Source: Candidatus Nanoarchaeia archaeon (GTDB lineage Archaea > Nanobdellota > Nanobdellia > Woesearchaeales > JACPBV01). Taken from it: DNA of 64,000 nt. Below, one piece after another: positions 1-9,274 of this stretch; position 1 is the stretch's first letter; each line of letters begins with the position of its first letter. The stretch lies in NCBI GenBank assembly GCA_028279655.1, contig JANQNH010000001.1:81484-145483 (forward strand), read 5' to 3'. The translations under genes and the position numbers were made by a program. The notes under the pieces were generated by a model. That model saw nothing but the letters and a program-made list of their open reading frames with translations, had not been told where the DNA came from and ran no database searches.

Positions 1-19
1 TCCTATCCAAAACCGTAAA

Positions 20-30
20 GTATATAAATA
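20..30 (+). promoter_or_regulatory. TATA box of the AbrB/vWA operon
   Basis: An AT-rich TATATAAATA core lies about 50 bp upstream of the ATG at 79, with purine-rich sequence before it. It is the only good TATA box before the 0.08-7.8 kb gene series, so it probably drives the whole operon. Confidence 0.55.
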
Positions 31-78
31 TCAATTATTAATTTTAATAAAAATAGTATTTTTAATAAAATTAATAAA

Positions 79-276
79 ATGACAGCGCCTAAGTTTGTGG
101 GGAAAGCGAAGCTTACAAAGCAGGGACAGGTTACTCTGCCTAACGAGGCGAGACAGGACCTTGACATCGAGGTTAATTCTGAGATATTCTGGTATGAGCT
201 TGGGGATAACCTGATAGCGGTCAAGGAGTTGGTAAATCCTAAGGACCTGGGCGTTAAACTGAGAGGTAGAAAATGA
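79..276 (+). CDS. AbrB/SpoVT-like DNA-binding protein, 65 aa
   Basis: This is a small swapped-hairpin AbrB-type protein. The N-terminal half (residues 7-45) has the family pattern of a TKQGQVTLP strand followed by a short helix and a second strand. Such proteins bind DNA as dimers, either as antitoxins or as operon regulators. It is the first gene after the TATA box, and its stop overlaps the next start (ATGA at 273-276). No toxin-like PIN or RelE gene follows, so I infer an autoregulator of the downstream MoxR/vWA operon rather than an antitoxin. Confidence 0.75.
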   Translation: MTAPKFVGKAKLTKQGQVTLPNEARQDLDIEVNSEIFWYELGDNLIAVKELVNPKDLGVKLRGRK

Positions 277-389
277 ATCTTCAAGATCTGGCGCAGCTAA
301 CCGGAAAGAGCATGCAGGAAGTAAGAGAGATGCTTGACAAGCAGGGGATTATTGAACTGGACCTATCAGAGAGGGAGAATGGTATTTGA
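273..389 (+). CDS. 38-aa helical micro-protein, possible helix-turn-helix
   Basis: A short frame overlaps the AbrB stop (ATGA) and runs into the start of the vWA gene. It reads as two helices, LQDLAQLTGKSMQEVREML then a short acidic tail, resembling a minimal helix-turn-helix without a wing. Overlaps at both ends imply translational coupling, which argues that it is expressed. I do not recognise a family. It could be a partner of the AbrB-like protein or a coupling leader peptide. Confidence 0.5.
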   Translation: MNLQDLAQLTGKSMQEVREMLDKQGIIELDLSERENGI

Positions 390-2220
390 TAATCTTATGG
401 GGCTATATGCATTGCTGGCAGTAGTCCCATTTATCCTGATATATCTCATAAGGCCCAAGAGCTTTGAGAGGGTAATCCCTTCTTTGATGTTCATCATGGA
501 GGAAAAGAATAAGTTCAGGAAGGCTTCTTTCTTAAGGAAGTTGCTTCGCAACCTGCTCTTTATCATACAGCTTCTGGTAATCCTTCTTTTAGCCCTGTCT
601 GTTGCTGCCCCCTATCTTGAGATACCCCACACAGTAATGGTCAGGAATAACATAATCGTGATTGATGTAAGCGCAAGCATGGGGGTTAGGGACGGAATGG
701 GAACGAGGCTTTCAAAGGGAGTTAGCAAGGCCAAGGACAATCTTGGCTTTAGGAATACAGTTATCCTTGCAGAGAATACGCCTGTTATCATATTAGAGGA
801 TGCGAGTTCCGGAGAGACCCTCGGTTTACTGGATAAGCTTACGCCCAGGGCAACGTCAACAAACCTTGGGGATGCAATCCTTTTGGCAAGCGACCTCTTG
901 GGAGAAAAGAAAGGGATAGTTACTGTAATAAGCGATTTTATATCGACAGAGGGTGCAGATATCCTGATGGTCAAGAGGGAACTGGCTTCAAAAGGAAATA
1001 CTGTTAACTTTATAGACGTAAGCAATGAGGCTGAGAATATTGCGATCACAGACCTATTTGTCGATAAGGATGAGATAACTGTGGAGATAAAGAACTATAT
1101 GGAAACCGATGAGGAATTTAAGGTTTCCCTTAGCAAGGGGAACAGCAAGGTCAGCGAGAAGGAACTGAAGCTGCTTGGCGGATCGAAGGAGAAGATAATA
1201 TTTGATACCCTTGATGGTGTGAGTAAGATAAGCCTGGATGTCAATGACGATCTTCTGGTTGATAATTCTGCGTATATAAGCTCACCTGAGAAACCGATCA
1301 TCGAGGTACTGCTGATAGCAAACGATCCGGATAAGAATAAGATAAGGTCTGTGCTGAATGTCCTTGATGTGGAGCTTGAGATAAGGGAACCACCCATAGT
1401 AAATGCCTATAATATCGATCATGATATCGTTTTTGTCAGCGATTTCAAGAAAGATCTCTTTGTTCCTACTGATTTTGTGGATCTGAGGAAATATGCAGAT
1501 AAAGGGGGAATAGTAGTTATCGGAGGTCAGGAGGACCTTATGGATGTGGACACAAAGGGATTGTTGCCTGTAAGCATTGTGAGCCTTGAAGAGAAATCCA
1601 CTGCTATATGTGCAGATATAATCGGGACCATATTTCCAAAGGACCCTTATTCTGATGAGCCCTGTTTCAATACTGTAAGCAAGTACCTAAAGGGAAACGC
1701 GCATAACGATAGTGTGACCCTGGTAAGCGCAAATGTTGATGAAACCCCAATCATTGTAAGTATGAAAAAGGATCTGGGAGAGGTGATCTATTACGGGGTA
1801 ATCGATCAGTACTCAGGATTCTATTCTGATCCATTCTATCCAATATTCTGGAACAACCTGATAAATTATCTTATGAAGACAGAAGACATACGAGATTATA
1901 ATTATCCCGGTGGGAAGATGGTAGTTGTAAACGAGCAGGAAGTAAAGACTCCGACAAGCAAACTTACAACGAGTAAAATCCTGCTGGATGAGAGCGGTAT
2001 CTATGAGTTTGATAAGAAGAAGATCGCTGTCAACCTTATCAACGAGAAGGAATCTGACGTAAACCGGGAGAATATCGAGCTGAAGGCAGCACTGCAGGAA
2101 TTTTCAGAGGAGAAGGTAAAGGATGTTGATGACCTTAAGCTGGAGATCCCTTTACTGGTAGCTGCCCTTGTTATGCTTTTCTTGGAGTTCATATATATCA
2201 AGAGGAGGGGAGACCTATGA
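379..2220 (+). CDS. BatA-like membrane protein with von Willebrand A domain, 613 aa
   Basis: Residues 1-25 match the aerotolerance-regulator N-terminal anchor (a hydrophobic segment ending in YLIRPKSFERVIPSLMF). A second membrane segment is at about 57-80, a vWA domain starts at about 90 with the metal-site motif DVSAS (96-100), and a C-terminal membrane helix precedes KRRGDL. I chose the ATG at 379 because the anchor normally begins the protein; a longer frame from 334 adds unrelated residues. It overlaps the 38-aa gene by 11 bp and the next gene by 4 bp. MoxR/vWA systems are thought to act as metal-dependent chaperone or assembly machines at the envelope. Confidence 0.8.
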   Translation: MVFDNLMGLYALLAVVPFILIYLIRPKSFERVIPSLMFIMEEKNKFRKASFLRKLLRNLLFIIQLLVILLLALSVAAPYLEIPHTVMVRNNIIVIDVSASMGVRDGMGTRLSKGVSKAKDNLGFRNTVILAENTPVIILEDASSGETLGLLDKLTPRATSTNLGDAILLASDLLGEKKGIVTVISDFISTEGADILMVKRELASKGNTVNFIDVSNEAENIAITDLFVDKDEITVEIKNYMETDEEFKVSLSKGNSKVSEKELKLLGGSKEKIIFDTLDGVSKISLDVNDDLLVDNSAYISSPEKPIIEVLLIANDPDKNKIRSVLNVLDVELEIREPPIVNAYNIDHDIVFVSDFKKDLFVPTDFVDLRKYADKGGIVVIGGQEDLMDVDTKGLLPVSIVSLEEKSTAICADIIGTIFPKDPYSDEPCFNTVSKYLKGNAHNDSVTLVSANVDETPIIVSMKKDLGEVIYYGVIDQYSGFYSDPFYPIFWNNLINYLMKTEDIRDYNYPGGKMVVVNEQEVKTPTSKLTTSKILLDESGIYEFDKKKIAVNLINEKESDVNRENIELKAALQEFSEEKVKDVDDLKLEIPLLVAALVMLFLEFIYIKRRGDL

Positions 2221-4676
2221 TAAGGCTTCTCTCAGAAAAGATATGTCTTGAAGGATATTGTCTAGCCAATTCTCAGTATGTTTTTTTGGCGATTCCTCTC
2301 ATCTTGGTCTTGATGGTCTTGTTATGGGTTACCTTTGTCAGGTTTAAGAAAGCCGAGGAGAAGGGGGCTTTTGTAAAGGAGCACAGGAAAGACAGAGTGG
2401 TGTTCTTTGTCCTAAGGTCCCTAACATTTCTTCTACTGCTGATAGCTATCGCATCCCCTTATAAAATCAGGGAGACTTCAACAGAAGGCAATCCTTCCCT
2501 TACAATACTTGCAGATAATTCCAGCAGCTTTGATATGTTTGATAAGGGTATTGCTTCAGACCTTCAGGAGAAGCTTGAGGAGTATTTCCCCACTACCCTA
2601 AGCTATATAGCCTCTGGTGAAAGATCAGCGATTGGTGACGGCATCCTCCAGAATGCAGAGGGAGACGACCACATACTTGTGATATCAGACGGTTATAACA
2701 ACCATGGGAGGGATCTTGGAGATATAGTGCTTTTTACCTCTATACTTAATACAACCATACACACGATAGATATTGCCCCTATTAAGAATGATATATCTGT
2801 TGTTGTTTCCGGACCATCCCAGGTTATTGAGCAAAGCGAGAGTTCTTTTAATGTTTATACGAACAATGTAGATGGAGTAAACTATAATAATGTCGAGGTT
2901 TTTGTCGATGGCTCTCCTGTTACCTTAGATTCTAACGGCGGATTCACATGGAGATTTACCAGGGGCTACCATAAGATAATGGCAAGGATATTATTTCCAG
3001 AGGAGGATAATTTTGAGCAGAATAATATATTCTACAAATCAGTAAAAGCACTTAAGAGACCTAAACTGTTGTATGTTACAGAGGGAAAAGGACCTTTGCA
3101 GGAGGCTCTGGAGAAGGTTTATGAGGTTGTTGTGGAGAGCGCTATCCCAAGCGACCTATCCACCTATGATGCAGTTATAATCAATGATATCAATATCAAC
3201 AAGATTTCGGATAGCAAGGTTGATCTTCTGAGCGAATATATGAGTGAGAAGGGCAATGGTGTTGTCTTTATTGGTGGAGAGAATTCCTTTGATAACGGGG
3301 GGTATAAGGGTTCTTATCTTGAGAGCATACTTCCTGTCAAGGTGGGTGTTGGTGAGAGGAAGAGAGAAGAGCTTTATAATGTTGTGTTTGTCATCGACCT
3401 CTCAGGTACGGTGAACTTTCCATTCAGGCCAGACAGCGATGAGACGGTTCTTGATTTTGAAAAGGCATTCTTGGTTGATGTGATAAACAGCCTGAACCTT
3501 GATGATAAGATCGGGATAATTGCATTTGTATCCAGACCCTATTGCGTTCCAAAGGACCTACATTGCATCTTGACCCCTATCAGTATGATGCCTGGCTTGA
3601 GTACATCGATAAGCACCCTGACAGTCCCTGAAGGGGATACAGGTACGAACATCGCCCTTGCCTTGAACAGGGCGAGAGGATCTTTGGAGAAGGCAGAGGG
3701 AGGAAAGAACATCGTTATACTGACGGATGGAATTGACACTAACGAAGACGGCATTATGGGGGCTATACAGGTAATGAACTCTTTCGGGATCAAGCTCTAT
3801 ACGGTAGGAGTTGGGCAGTTCGTGAACAGCGCGTTACTGCAGAAGATGGCTGCAGCTGGAAATGGACTTTATTTTGAGCCTGATGAGACTGAGAATCTTA
3901 AGATATTGTTTATGGGCGATGAGGATGAGCAAAGATGTGCAGAGGCAAAGGCTGGAAGGATCCTCATGATGGATAATGCACATTGGATCGCAAAGGGGGA
4001 TATCGCTCTTGGTGGTAAGGTTACTGGTTATAACCTGGTTGTCCCTAAGCTCTGGGGGAGAAAGATAGTGGCAACGGATTGTGACAGGACCATCATGGCA
4101 ACCGGCCGTTTTGGCCTTGGCAGGGTCGCTGTCCTTTCAACCGACGATGGCAGCAAATGGTCAGGCGATCTCTTCGGAAGAGAGAACTCAAAACTGATAA
4201 CCAGGATGATAAACTGGGCAATCGGTGATTTTACAAAGGATAACGAGTTTGATGTGAGGATCAGAGATACCACATTAGGAAAGGCCACAGACGTTAATGT
4301 GATATCGAATGAAAAACCTACTTTTGAAGGCCTGGAGTTCGTAAAGGTGGATGCAGGATTGTACTCAGCGAAGTTTAGGCCAAGCAAAGAAGGATTCTAT
4401 AATATCCTTGATGCAACCACAGCAGTTAGCTATAACGACGAGTATGAGCGGCTAGGGATGAACCCTAAGCTGGATGAGCTTGTTGCATTGTCCGGCGGAT
4501 TCGTGTTTGATGCCAATGATATCGATGGCATAAAGGATACAATTATAAGCATGTCCCGCAGGGTTAAGGTTGAGACGGTCAACTACAGGTGGCCCTTTGC
4601 GATTTTAGCTATAATATTATTTTTAGTCGATGTTTTAATCAGAAGGATAAGAGAGAATATGAATATTGGGTTTTAA
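2217..4676 (+). CDS. Large membrane vWA / glutamine-amidotransferase-like protein, 819 aa
   Basis: Two membrane helices (about 22-42 and 60-80) are followed by a first, weak vWA-like region containing DNSSS (100-104). Next comes a class-I-amidotransferase-like Rossmann region around 280-375 (with VVFIGGENSFDNGGYKG), then a second vWA domain from about 385 with DLSGT in place of the usual DxSxS. A single C-terminal helix ends the protein. This matches the long BatB/YegU-type partner in MoxR operons. The Ser-to-Thr change in the second metal site may still bind metal. The ATG overlaps the previous stop (ATGA), so the pair is coupled. Confidence 0.75.
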   Translation: MIRLLSEKICLEGYCLANSQYVFLAIPLILVLMVLLWVTFVRFKKAEEKGAFVKEHRKDRVVFFVLRSLTFLLLLIAIASPYKIRETSTEGNPSLTILADNSSSFDMFDKGIASDLQEKLEEYFPTTLSYIASGERSAIGDGILQNAEGDDHILVISDGYNNHGRDLGDIVLFTSILNTTIHTIDIAPIKNDISVVVSGPSQVIEQSESSFNVYTNNVDGVNYNNVEVFVDGSPVTLDSNGGFTWRFTRGYHKIMARILFPEEDNFEQNNIFYKSVKALKRPKLLYVTEGKGPLQEALEKVYEVVVESAIPSDLSTYDAVIINDININKISDSKVDLLSEYMSEKGNGVVFIGGENSFDNGGYKGSYLESILPVKVGVGERKREELYNVVFVIDLSGTVNFPFRPDSDETVLDFEKAFLVDVINSLNLDDKIGIIAFVSRPYCVPKDLHCILTPISMMPGLSTSISTLTVPEGDTGTNIALALNRARGSLEKAEGGKNIVILTDGIDTNEDGIMGAIQVMNSFGIKLYTVGVGQFVNSALLQKMAAAGNGLYFEPDETENLKILFMGDEDEQRCAEAKAGRILMMDNAHWIAKGDIALGGKVTGYNLVVPKLWGRKIVATDCDRTIMATGRFGLGRVAVLSTDDGSKWSGDLFGRENSKLITRMINWAIGDFTKDNEFDVRIRDTTLGKATDVNVISNEKPTFEGLEFVKVDAGLYSAKFRPSKEGFYNILDATTAVSYNDEYERLGMNPKLDELVALSGGFVFDANDIDGIKDTIISMSRRVKVETVNYRWPFAILAIILFLVDVLIRRIRENMNIGF

Positions 4677-4694
4677 GTTGAGAGGTGAGTCAAT

Positions 4695-5174
4695 ATGGCG
4701 ATAATGAAAAGGGATGTGAACTTTGTGTTTTTTATACTTATAATTGCTACTGTGGTTAGCTTTGCAGGATTCACTGCTTACTACCAGGTATCTTTCAGAA
4801 ATATAAATTCTGAGTATGATACCAAGCTTGCCGAACTTAATAAGGTTACAAAGGACCTTCTTGATAAGAAGGCTGCTCTCTTAACTACTAGCGAAGAACT
4901 TGATTCTACCAAGAAAGGAAGAGAGGAGCTTGGTGAGAAGTATGATTCTCTTAGAGATGAGAGAGATACCCTTAAGGATGAGAGGGATACCTACAAAGAG
5001 AGCCTGTATCAGACAAGGGCAGAGCTGCAGCAAAAGGTGTCTCAGGTTGAGAGCCTGAGCAGCCAGGTGGTCGCTGCACAGGCTGAAGCCGAGAGATGGA
5101 AGGGCGATTATAAGGCTTGTGATGAAGACCTGGATGAGTGCAAAGCCGACCTGGACAGCTGCGAGCAAGAATGA
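4695..5174 (+). CDS. Single-pass membrane coiled-coil protein, 159 aa
   Basis: An N-terminal membrane segment (about residues 10-30) is followed by about 120 residues of heptad-rich charged sequence (runs such as RDERDTLKDERDTYKES), predicted as a long coiled coil, and a Cys- and Asp-rich tail (CDEDLDECKADLDSCEQE). No enzyme motif is visible. It starts 18 bp after the large vWA gene and overlaps the next start, so it is likely a structural partner in the same membrane complex. An RBS-like GAGAGGTGAG precedes the ATG. Confidence 0.65.
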   Translation: MAIMKRDVNFVFFILIIATVVSFAGFTAYYQVSFRNINSEYDTKLAELNKVTKDLLDKKAALLTTSEELDSTKKGREELGEKYDSLRDERDTLKDERDTYKESLYQTRAELQQKVSQVESLSSQVVAAQAEAERWKGDYKACDEDLDECKADLDSCEQE

Positions 5175-5968
5175 TGAAAAACTTTAAATCAGTACTGAAA
5201 GAAGTGAACGTTATCGTAGATGAGGTAATGGCGTTTGATATAATACTCACCTCTGTGCTGATATTCTTAGGTTTTTATCTTGGTCTTATGCTCATCAACC
5301 TAAATCCATGGTATGCACTTTTTCCTACGCTGGTCTATTTTGCTTTCTTGTTGTACATAGACCTCAATACGAATAAATACAAGATTGTAGAGAACAAATA
5401 TGCCCCTTTATACGAAAAACTGAGGACGGCGGCTGATAATGTCAATGTGCAGAACGAGGTAGTGGAGGAGCTGGATAAAGAGGTTATTGACGATCTTAAG
5501 AACGTAAGGGTTAGTTCTTTCGTCAAGATAAGGAGGGTATCCTATAAGGTCCTTGGCAGCGTGATATTGTGTCTGCTTATACTTTTCGCTTCTATCTATG
5601 GGGTAAGTTTCGGGGATTTTAATGTGGCTCTTGAGACTGTGAAGGATTTTGTCTATAAGGAGGGGGGAGCTGGAGGCGGCAGCGGTCTGGGTGATGAGCT
5701 TGTGTCAGGTACAGGAGAAGGGGAAGGCGGCGAGATATTTGGAGAGGAGAGCATCGCGAAGCTTGGCATGAACGAGCTGGAGATAAGGATAAAGCAGCCA
5801 ACAATAGAGATGATAGGAAGCGAGGTTTATGAGGTTCCTGATAAGGAGTTTGAGGAGACGTTCCCTGATGAGATATTTGCCGTATCCTCTGGGAGCTACG
5901 AGGAGAAGATTACTATAGAGAACCAAAAATTAGTTAAAGATTATTTTAATGAGTTGAGCAAAAGCTAA
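5171..5968 (+). CDS. Hypothetical membrane protein of the MoxR/vWA operon, 265 aa
   Basis: There are two or three membrane segments: two closely spaced at about 18-60 and one at about 128-150. A Gly-rich linker and an acidic C-terminal region follow. I chose ATG 5171 because it overlaps the upstream stop (ATGA), giving MMKNFKSVLKEVN; the longer frame from 5138 reads back into the coiled-coil gene. I recognise no family. Position between the vWA genes and MoxR suggests a membrane subunit of the same machine. Confidence 0.6.
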   Translation: MMKNFKSVLKEVNVIVDEVMAFDIILTSVLIFLGFYLGLMLINLNPWYALFPTLVYFAFLLYIDLNTNKYKIVENKYAPLYEKLRTAADNVNVQNEVVEELDKEVIDDLKNVRVSSFVKIRRVSYKVLGSVILCLLILFASIYGVSFGDFNVALETVKDFVYKEGGAGGGSGLGDELVSGTGEGEGGEIFGEESIAKLGMNELEIRIKQPTIEMIGSEVYEVPDKEFEETFPDEIFAVSSGSYEEKITIENQKLVKDYFNELSKS

Positions 5969-6008
5969 ATGTAATCGGTTGATTAAGAAAAACTTGAGGT
6001 GAAATAAG

Positions 6009-6947
6009 ATGGTAAAGAGCTATAAGGTTGTGTTTGATACTGTATTTAAGGAGGTAGGTAAGGTTATTGTCGGACAGGAAGAGCTTTTGGAGCAGGTGAT
6101 GATCTCAATAATGTGTGACAGCAACGCTTTGCTTGAGGGCTATCCGGGATTGGCAAAAACATTGGCAGTAAGAACATTGTCGGAAGTACTGGACCTGAAG
6201 TTTAGCAGGATCCAGAATACTCCGGACCTGATGCCCTCTGATATTACAGGAACGTATATAATCACAGAGAAAAGCGGCAAGAGGGATTTTGAGTTCCAGC
6301 CAGGGCCTATATTTGCCAATATTGTCCTAGCAGACGAGATCAACAGGGCAACACCCAAGAGCCAGAGCGCATTGCTGGAGGCCATGCAGGAAAAACAGGT
6401 AACTGTGGGTAATTCAACGTATAAGCTTGACCCTCCTTTTTTTGTCCTGGCGACCCAGAACCCGATAGAGCAGGAGGGCACCTATCCTCTGCCAGAGGCG
6501 CAGGCTGACAGGTTTTTGCTCAAGATAAAGGCAGGGTATCCAACACCTGAACAGGAACTTAAGATAGTTGACAAATATGCAGAGGTTCTGGTGGAACAAA
6601 AGCTTAAGAAGCTGTTAAGCAAGGCGCAACTGATACATCTACAGCAGATAACCAGGCAGATGCCTATAGCAAACGATGTTAAGAGGAAGGTGATAAATCT
6701 TATCAATGCTACCCGTACGAGGAAAGAGATAATGCAGTACGGGGCGTCACCAAGGGCTTCTATAGGATTGATTTTAGCTTCCAAGGCAAGAGCTCTGCTT
6801 AAGGGAAGGAACCACGTCAGTTCAGAAGACGTTTCTATGATGGCTTACCCCATACTGAGACATAGGGTGATATTAAACTTTGAAGCTGAGAGGAAGGGGA
6901 TGAGCGTTGATGATGCCATTGGAGAACTACTGAAAAGAACAAAATGA
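6009..6947 (+). CDS. moxR: MoxR-family AAA+ ATPase, 312 aa
   Basis: This is an AAA+ ATPase with Walker A GYPGLAKT, Walker B VLADEINRA, sensor-1-like LATQNPIEQEGTYPLPEAQ and a C-terminal helical lid, at the usual MoxR length of about 310-320 aa. MoxR proteins work with vWA-domain partners to remodel or insert cofactors into client proteins. Here the two vWA genes lie just upstream and a DUF58 gene overlaps its stop (ATGA at 6944-6947), the classical gene set. An RBS (TTGAGGTG) precedes the ATG. Confidence 0.92.
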   Translation: MVKSYKVVFDTVFKEVGKVIVGQEELLEQVMISIMCDSNALLEGYPGLAKTLAVRTLSEVLDLKFSRIQNTPDLMPSDITGTYIITEKSGKRDFEFQPGPIFANIVLADEINRATPKSQSALLEAMQEKQVTVGNSTYKLDPPFFVLATQNPIEQEGTYPLPEAQADRFLLKIKAGYPTPEQELKIVDKYAEVLVEQKLKKLLSKAQLIHLQQITRQMPIANDVKRKVINLINATRTRKEIMQYGASPRASIGLILASKARALLKGRNHVSSEDVSMMAYPILRHRVILNFEAERKGMSVDDAIGELLKRTK

Positions 6948-7792
6948 TCGATACAGGTTTTTTAGGGCAACTGGATAAGTTTAGCTTACTCGTGCATAAG
7001 AGAGTTACATCTAACTATACAGGGCCCAGGCGAAGCATAGCTACAGGAAGAGGGGTAATGTTCAAGGAACACAGGATCTATGCACCCGGTGATGATATCA
7101 GAAGCATAGACTGGAGGGTCTATGCCAGGACAGACGACCTTTATGTGAAGACCTATGAGGAGGAGAGGAACCTTACTGTCCATATAATCGTCGATTATTC
7201 AGCTTCTATGAATTTTGGAAAAAACATAACGAAGTTTGATTATGCATCTATGCTGGGTGTTGGGTTTGCATATCTTGCTATGAAGGAGAACGAGAAGGTT
7301 CAGTTCTCGACATTCTCTGATGAGCTTTCCATATTCCAGCCCAGGAAAGGGATGAGCCAGCTGGTCGCTATGGTGGATCATCTAAATACCATAAAGACCA
7401 AGGGTATGAGCAACATCAAAGAGGCTATCCATCAATATAAGAAGACCATCGGAAGCAGGGCTATGATCGTACTGATCTCTGATTTCCTGATGCCTATCGA
7501 GCAGATAAATGAGGCACTCTATATGCTTGGAGATAATGAGATCAAGATAGTCCAGGTGCTCGATCCGGTTGAGAAAGAACTCAAGTTAAAGGGAGACTTC
7601 AGGTTGAAGGACAGCGAGACCGGAAGCAGGATGCATACCCACATCAGTCCAAGGCTGAGGATGAAGTACCAGGATATGCTTAATGGCCATGCTGGGAAGA
7701 TAGAGGACACATGCAACAAGCTTGGTATGAAGTTCCATCAGATAACTACCGACACTCCGATATTTGATGCGTTTTATAGGATTCTTGAGTAG
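6944..7792 (+). CDS. DUF58 (vWA-like) protein of the MoxR operon, 282 aa
   Basis: The N-terminal DUF58 signature is clear: GRGVMFKEHRIYAPGDDIR followed by IDWRVYARTDDLYVKTYEEE. A vWA-like fold follows with IIVDYSASM (DxSxS). It lacks membrane segments, so it is probably a cytosolic partner of MoxR. It overlaps the MoxR stop by 4 bp and ends the operon; the next gene has its own promoter. Confidence 0.9.
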   Translation: MIDTGFLGQLDKFSLLVHKRVTSNYTGPRRSIATGRGVMFKEHRIYAPGDDIRSIDWRVYARTDDLYVKTYEEERNLTVHIIVDYSASMNFGKNITKFDYASMLGVGFAYLAMKENEKVQFSTFSDELSIFQPRKGMSQLVAMVDHLNTIKTKGMSNIKEAIHQYKKTIGSRAMIVLISDFLMPIEQINEALYMLGDNEIKIVQVLDPVEKELKLKGDFRLKDSETGSRMHTHISPRLRMKYQDMLNGHAGKIEDTCNKLGMKFHQITTDTPIFDAFYRILE

Positions 7793-7892
7793 ATTTTTTG
7801 AAGGTTATGGGTGGTGATGATTTTCTTTTAAGGATCCTACGGTGAATTTATCTATAGAATTGGACTTTTGTTTTATCGAGGCGAATTTGAGA

Positions 7893-7902
7893 AATATTTA
7901 AA
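7893..7902 (+). promoter_or_regulatory. TATA box of lipoprotein gene
   Basis: ATATTTAAAT lies about 45 bp before the GTG at 7943. The expected transcription start near 7920-7928 falls downstream of the longer ATG-initiated frame (7868), which supports the shorter lipoprotein start. Confidence 0.5.
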
Positions 7903-7942
7903 TACTATCCTCCATTATTGGTGGTTAATTGGGGGGATTTTA

Positions 7943-9265
7943 GTGAAAAAAATAGTTTTTAGCTTGTTCTTGCTCTTTGTTGTAGTTGGTTGTGCCACAG
8001 AAGATGCGCAGGTTTCTGTGGATTTGCCAGAGGGGAATCTTGAAGATATAAACGGTGAGGTTGCTGCAGAATCTGTGACTGTTGAGGATAGAAGTATCCA
8101 TGTATCAGAGGGAGCGAATGCTGATGATAGTACTGATGAAGATGTTGGTGAAGAGAGTAAAACCTCTGAATATGGACTTGAAGACCTGAAAGAATTTTTA
8201 ATAAATTTTACAGATGTTGGGTATCATTTCAATCAGGATAAATCAGATTCTGAATACTACAATAGCAATGACATGAAGTTTTATGTTATACATGTTGTTG
8301 AGGATGAGATACATGATGCTAAAACATTCTATGAGAGGTACTCTGCTAAGAATTGGAATGGTTACTTGCATTTTTTGAACAGGACCGCAATGAGACGATT
8401 AAGGGAACCTCTATCTGAGGAAAGATTCGATGATCCTGCGGATTATAAAGAGTATGTCCAACAGAGAACTTTGGTTGATCAGACATTTATTGAGAACACT
8501 ATTGATTTAGAAGAAGGGAGGGTATTGGAATATCAGGGTATTAACTGGAAGTTCTCTATGAATGATTATTTTGACGGGGCTTATGAGGAGACTTTATTGA
8601 TATATAAGATATACTGTTCTCCTAAGTTAGTTGTTTTTATTAGACCTTCCTGGACAGAATTTAACATATACCTGCCTGCATCAAAAAAAATGGATGCGTA
8701 TGATAATTGGAACGAGTCTGTGAACAAGGTTAGAAGTGAGATGCTCCGGAGAGCTAAATGGATACTTAGAGAGTGTCCTGTAGATAAGGATTTTTTTGAT
8801 TCGCTCCCTGATGAGGGATTCAGAAGCACAGATATATTGGCTAACTACTGGAAAACAGAGTATAGATTCTACTGGAATCTTACTATGAACCTTACACCAC
8901 AGGTCGAACTTATCGAGGAAGGTAAAAATGCAGGCAAATATTTATTAACAAGAATTAATTTTACCGCTACGAATTATGAGCCCAGTATATTGTGGGGGAG
9001 CCTGTTGCTTGATGTGCATACACTTTCTGATGATGAGGATGATTATGAATATGAGTTTAGGACAAACAGGCACCTTGGACTCAAGATTAAAAGCGGCGAA
9101 ACAATAAAAAGACACATGACTGCGGATAACCCTGGAGAAAAAAAGCCTCAATTTTCGAATAATCTTACTATTAATTATGTGATGAAAAAATATGGATATG
9201 GTTTTGATCTAAGATCAAAGAGCATAACTATAGATACAAATGGAACAATAATCAAGGAACGATGA
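7943..9265 (+). CDS. Secreted lipoprotein of unknown function, 440 aa
   Basis: From the GTG at 7943 (preceded by a GGGGGGAT ribosome site) the protein starts VKKIVFSLFLLFVVVGC, a signal peptide with a VVGC lipobox, then an acidic Ser/Asp/Glu linker (about 20-80). The rest is a roughly 350-residue globular domain rich in Trp and Tyr with no family I recognise. The longer frame from 7868 would put 25 extra residues before the signal peptide and start upstream of the predicted transcript. It faces CorA tail to tail. Confidence 0.7.
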   Translation: MKKIVFSLFLLFVVVGCATEDAQVSVDLPEGNLEDINGEVAAESVTVEDRSIHVSEGANADDSTDEDVGEESKTSEYGLEDLKEFLINFTDVGYHFNQDKSDSEYYNSNDMKFYVIHVVEDEIHDAKTFYERYSAKNWNGYLHFLNRTAMRRLREPLSEERFDDPADYKEYVQQRTLVDQTFIENTIDLEEGRVLEYQGINWKFSMNDYFDGAYEETLLIYKIYCSPKLVVFIRPSWTEFNIYLPASKKMDAYDNWNESVNKVRSEMLRRAKWILRECPVDKDFFDSLPDEGFRSTDILANYWKTEYRFYWNLTMNLTPQVELIEEGKNAGKYLLTRINFTATNYEPSILWGSLLLDVHTLSDDEDDYEYEFRTNRHLGLKIKSGETIKRHMTADNPGEKKPQFSNNLTINYVMKKYGYGFDLRSKSITIDTNGTIIKER

Positions 9266-9274
9266 TTTATAGAC

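Noticed and set aside
334-378. Longer start for the first vWA protein
   Set aside because: The extra 15 residues lie inside the 38-aa gene and are unlike the BatA-type N-terminus; ATG 379 matches the family.
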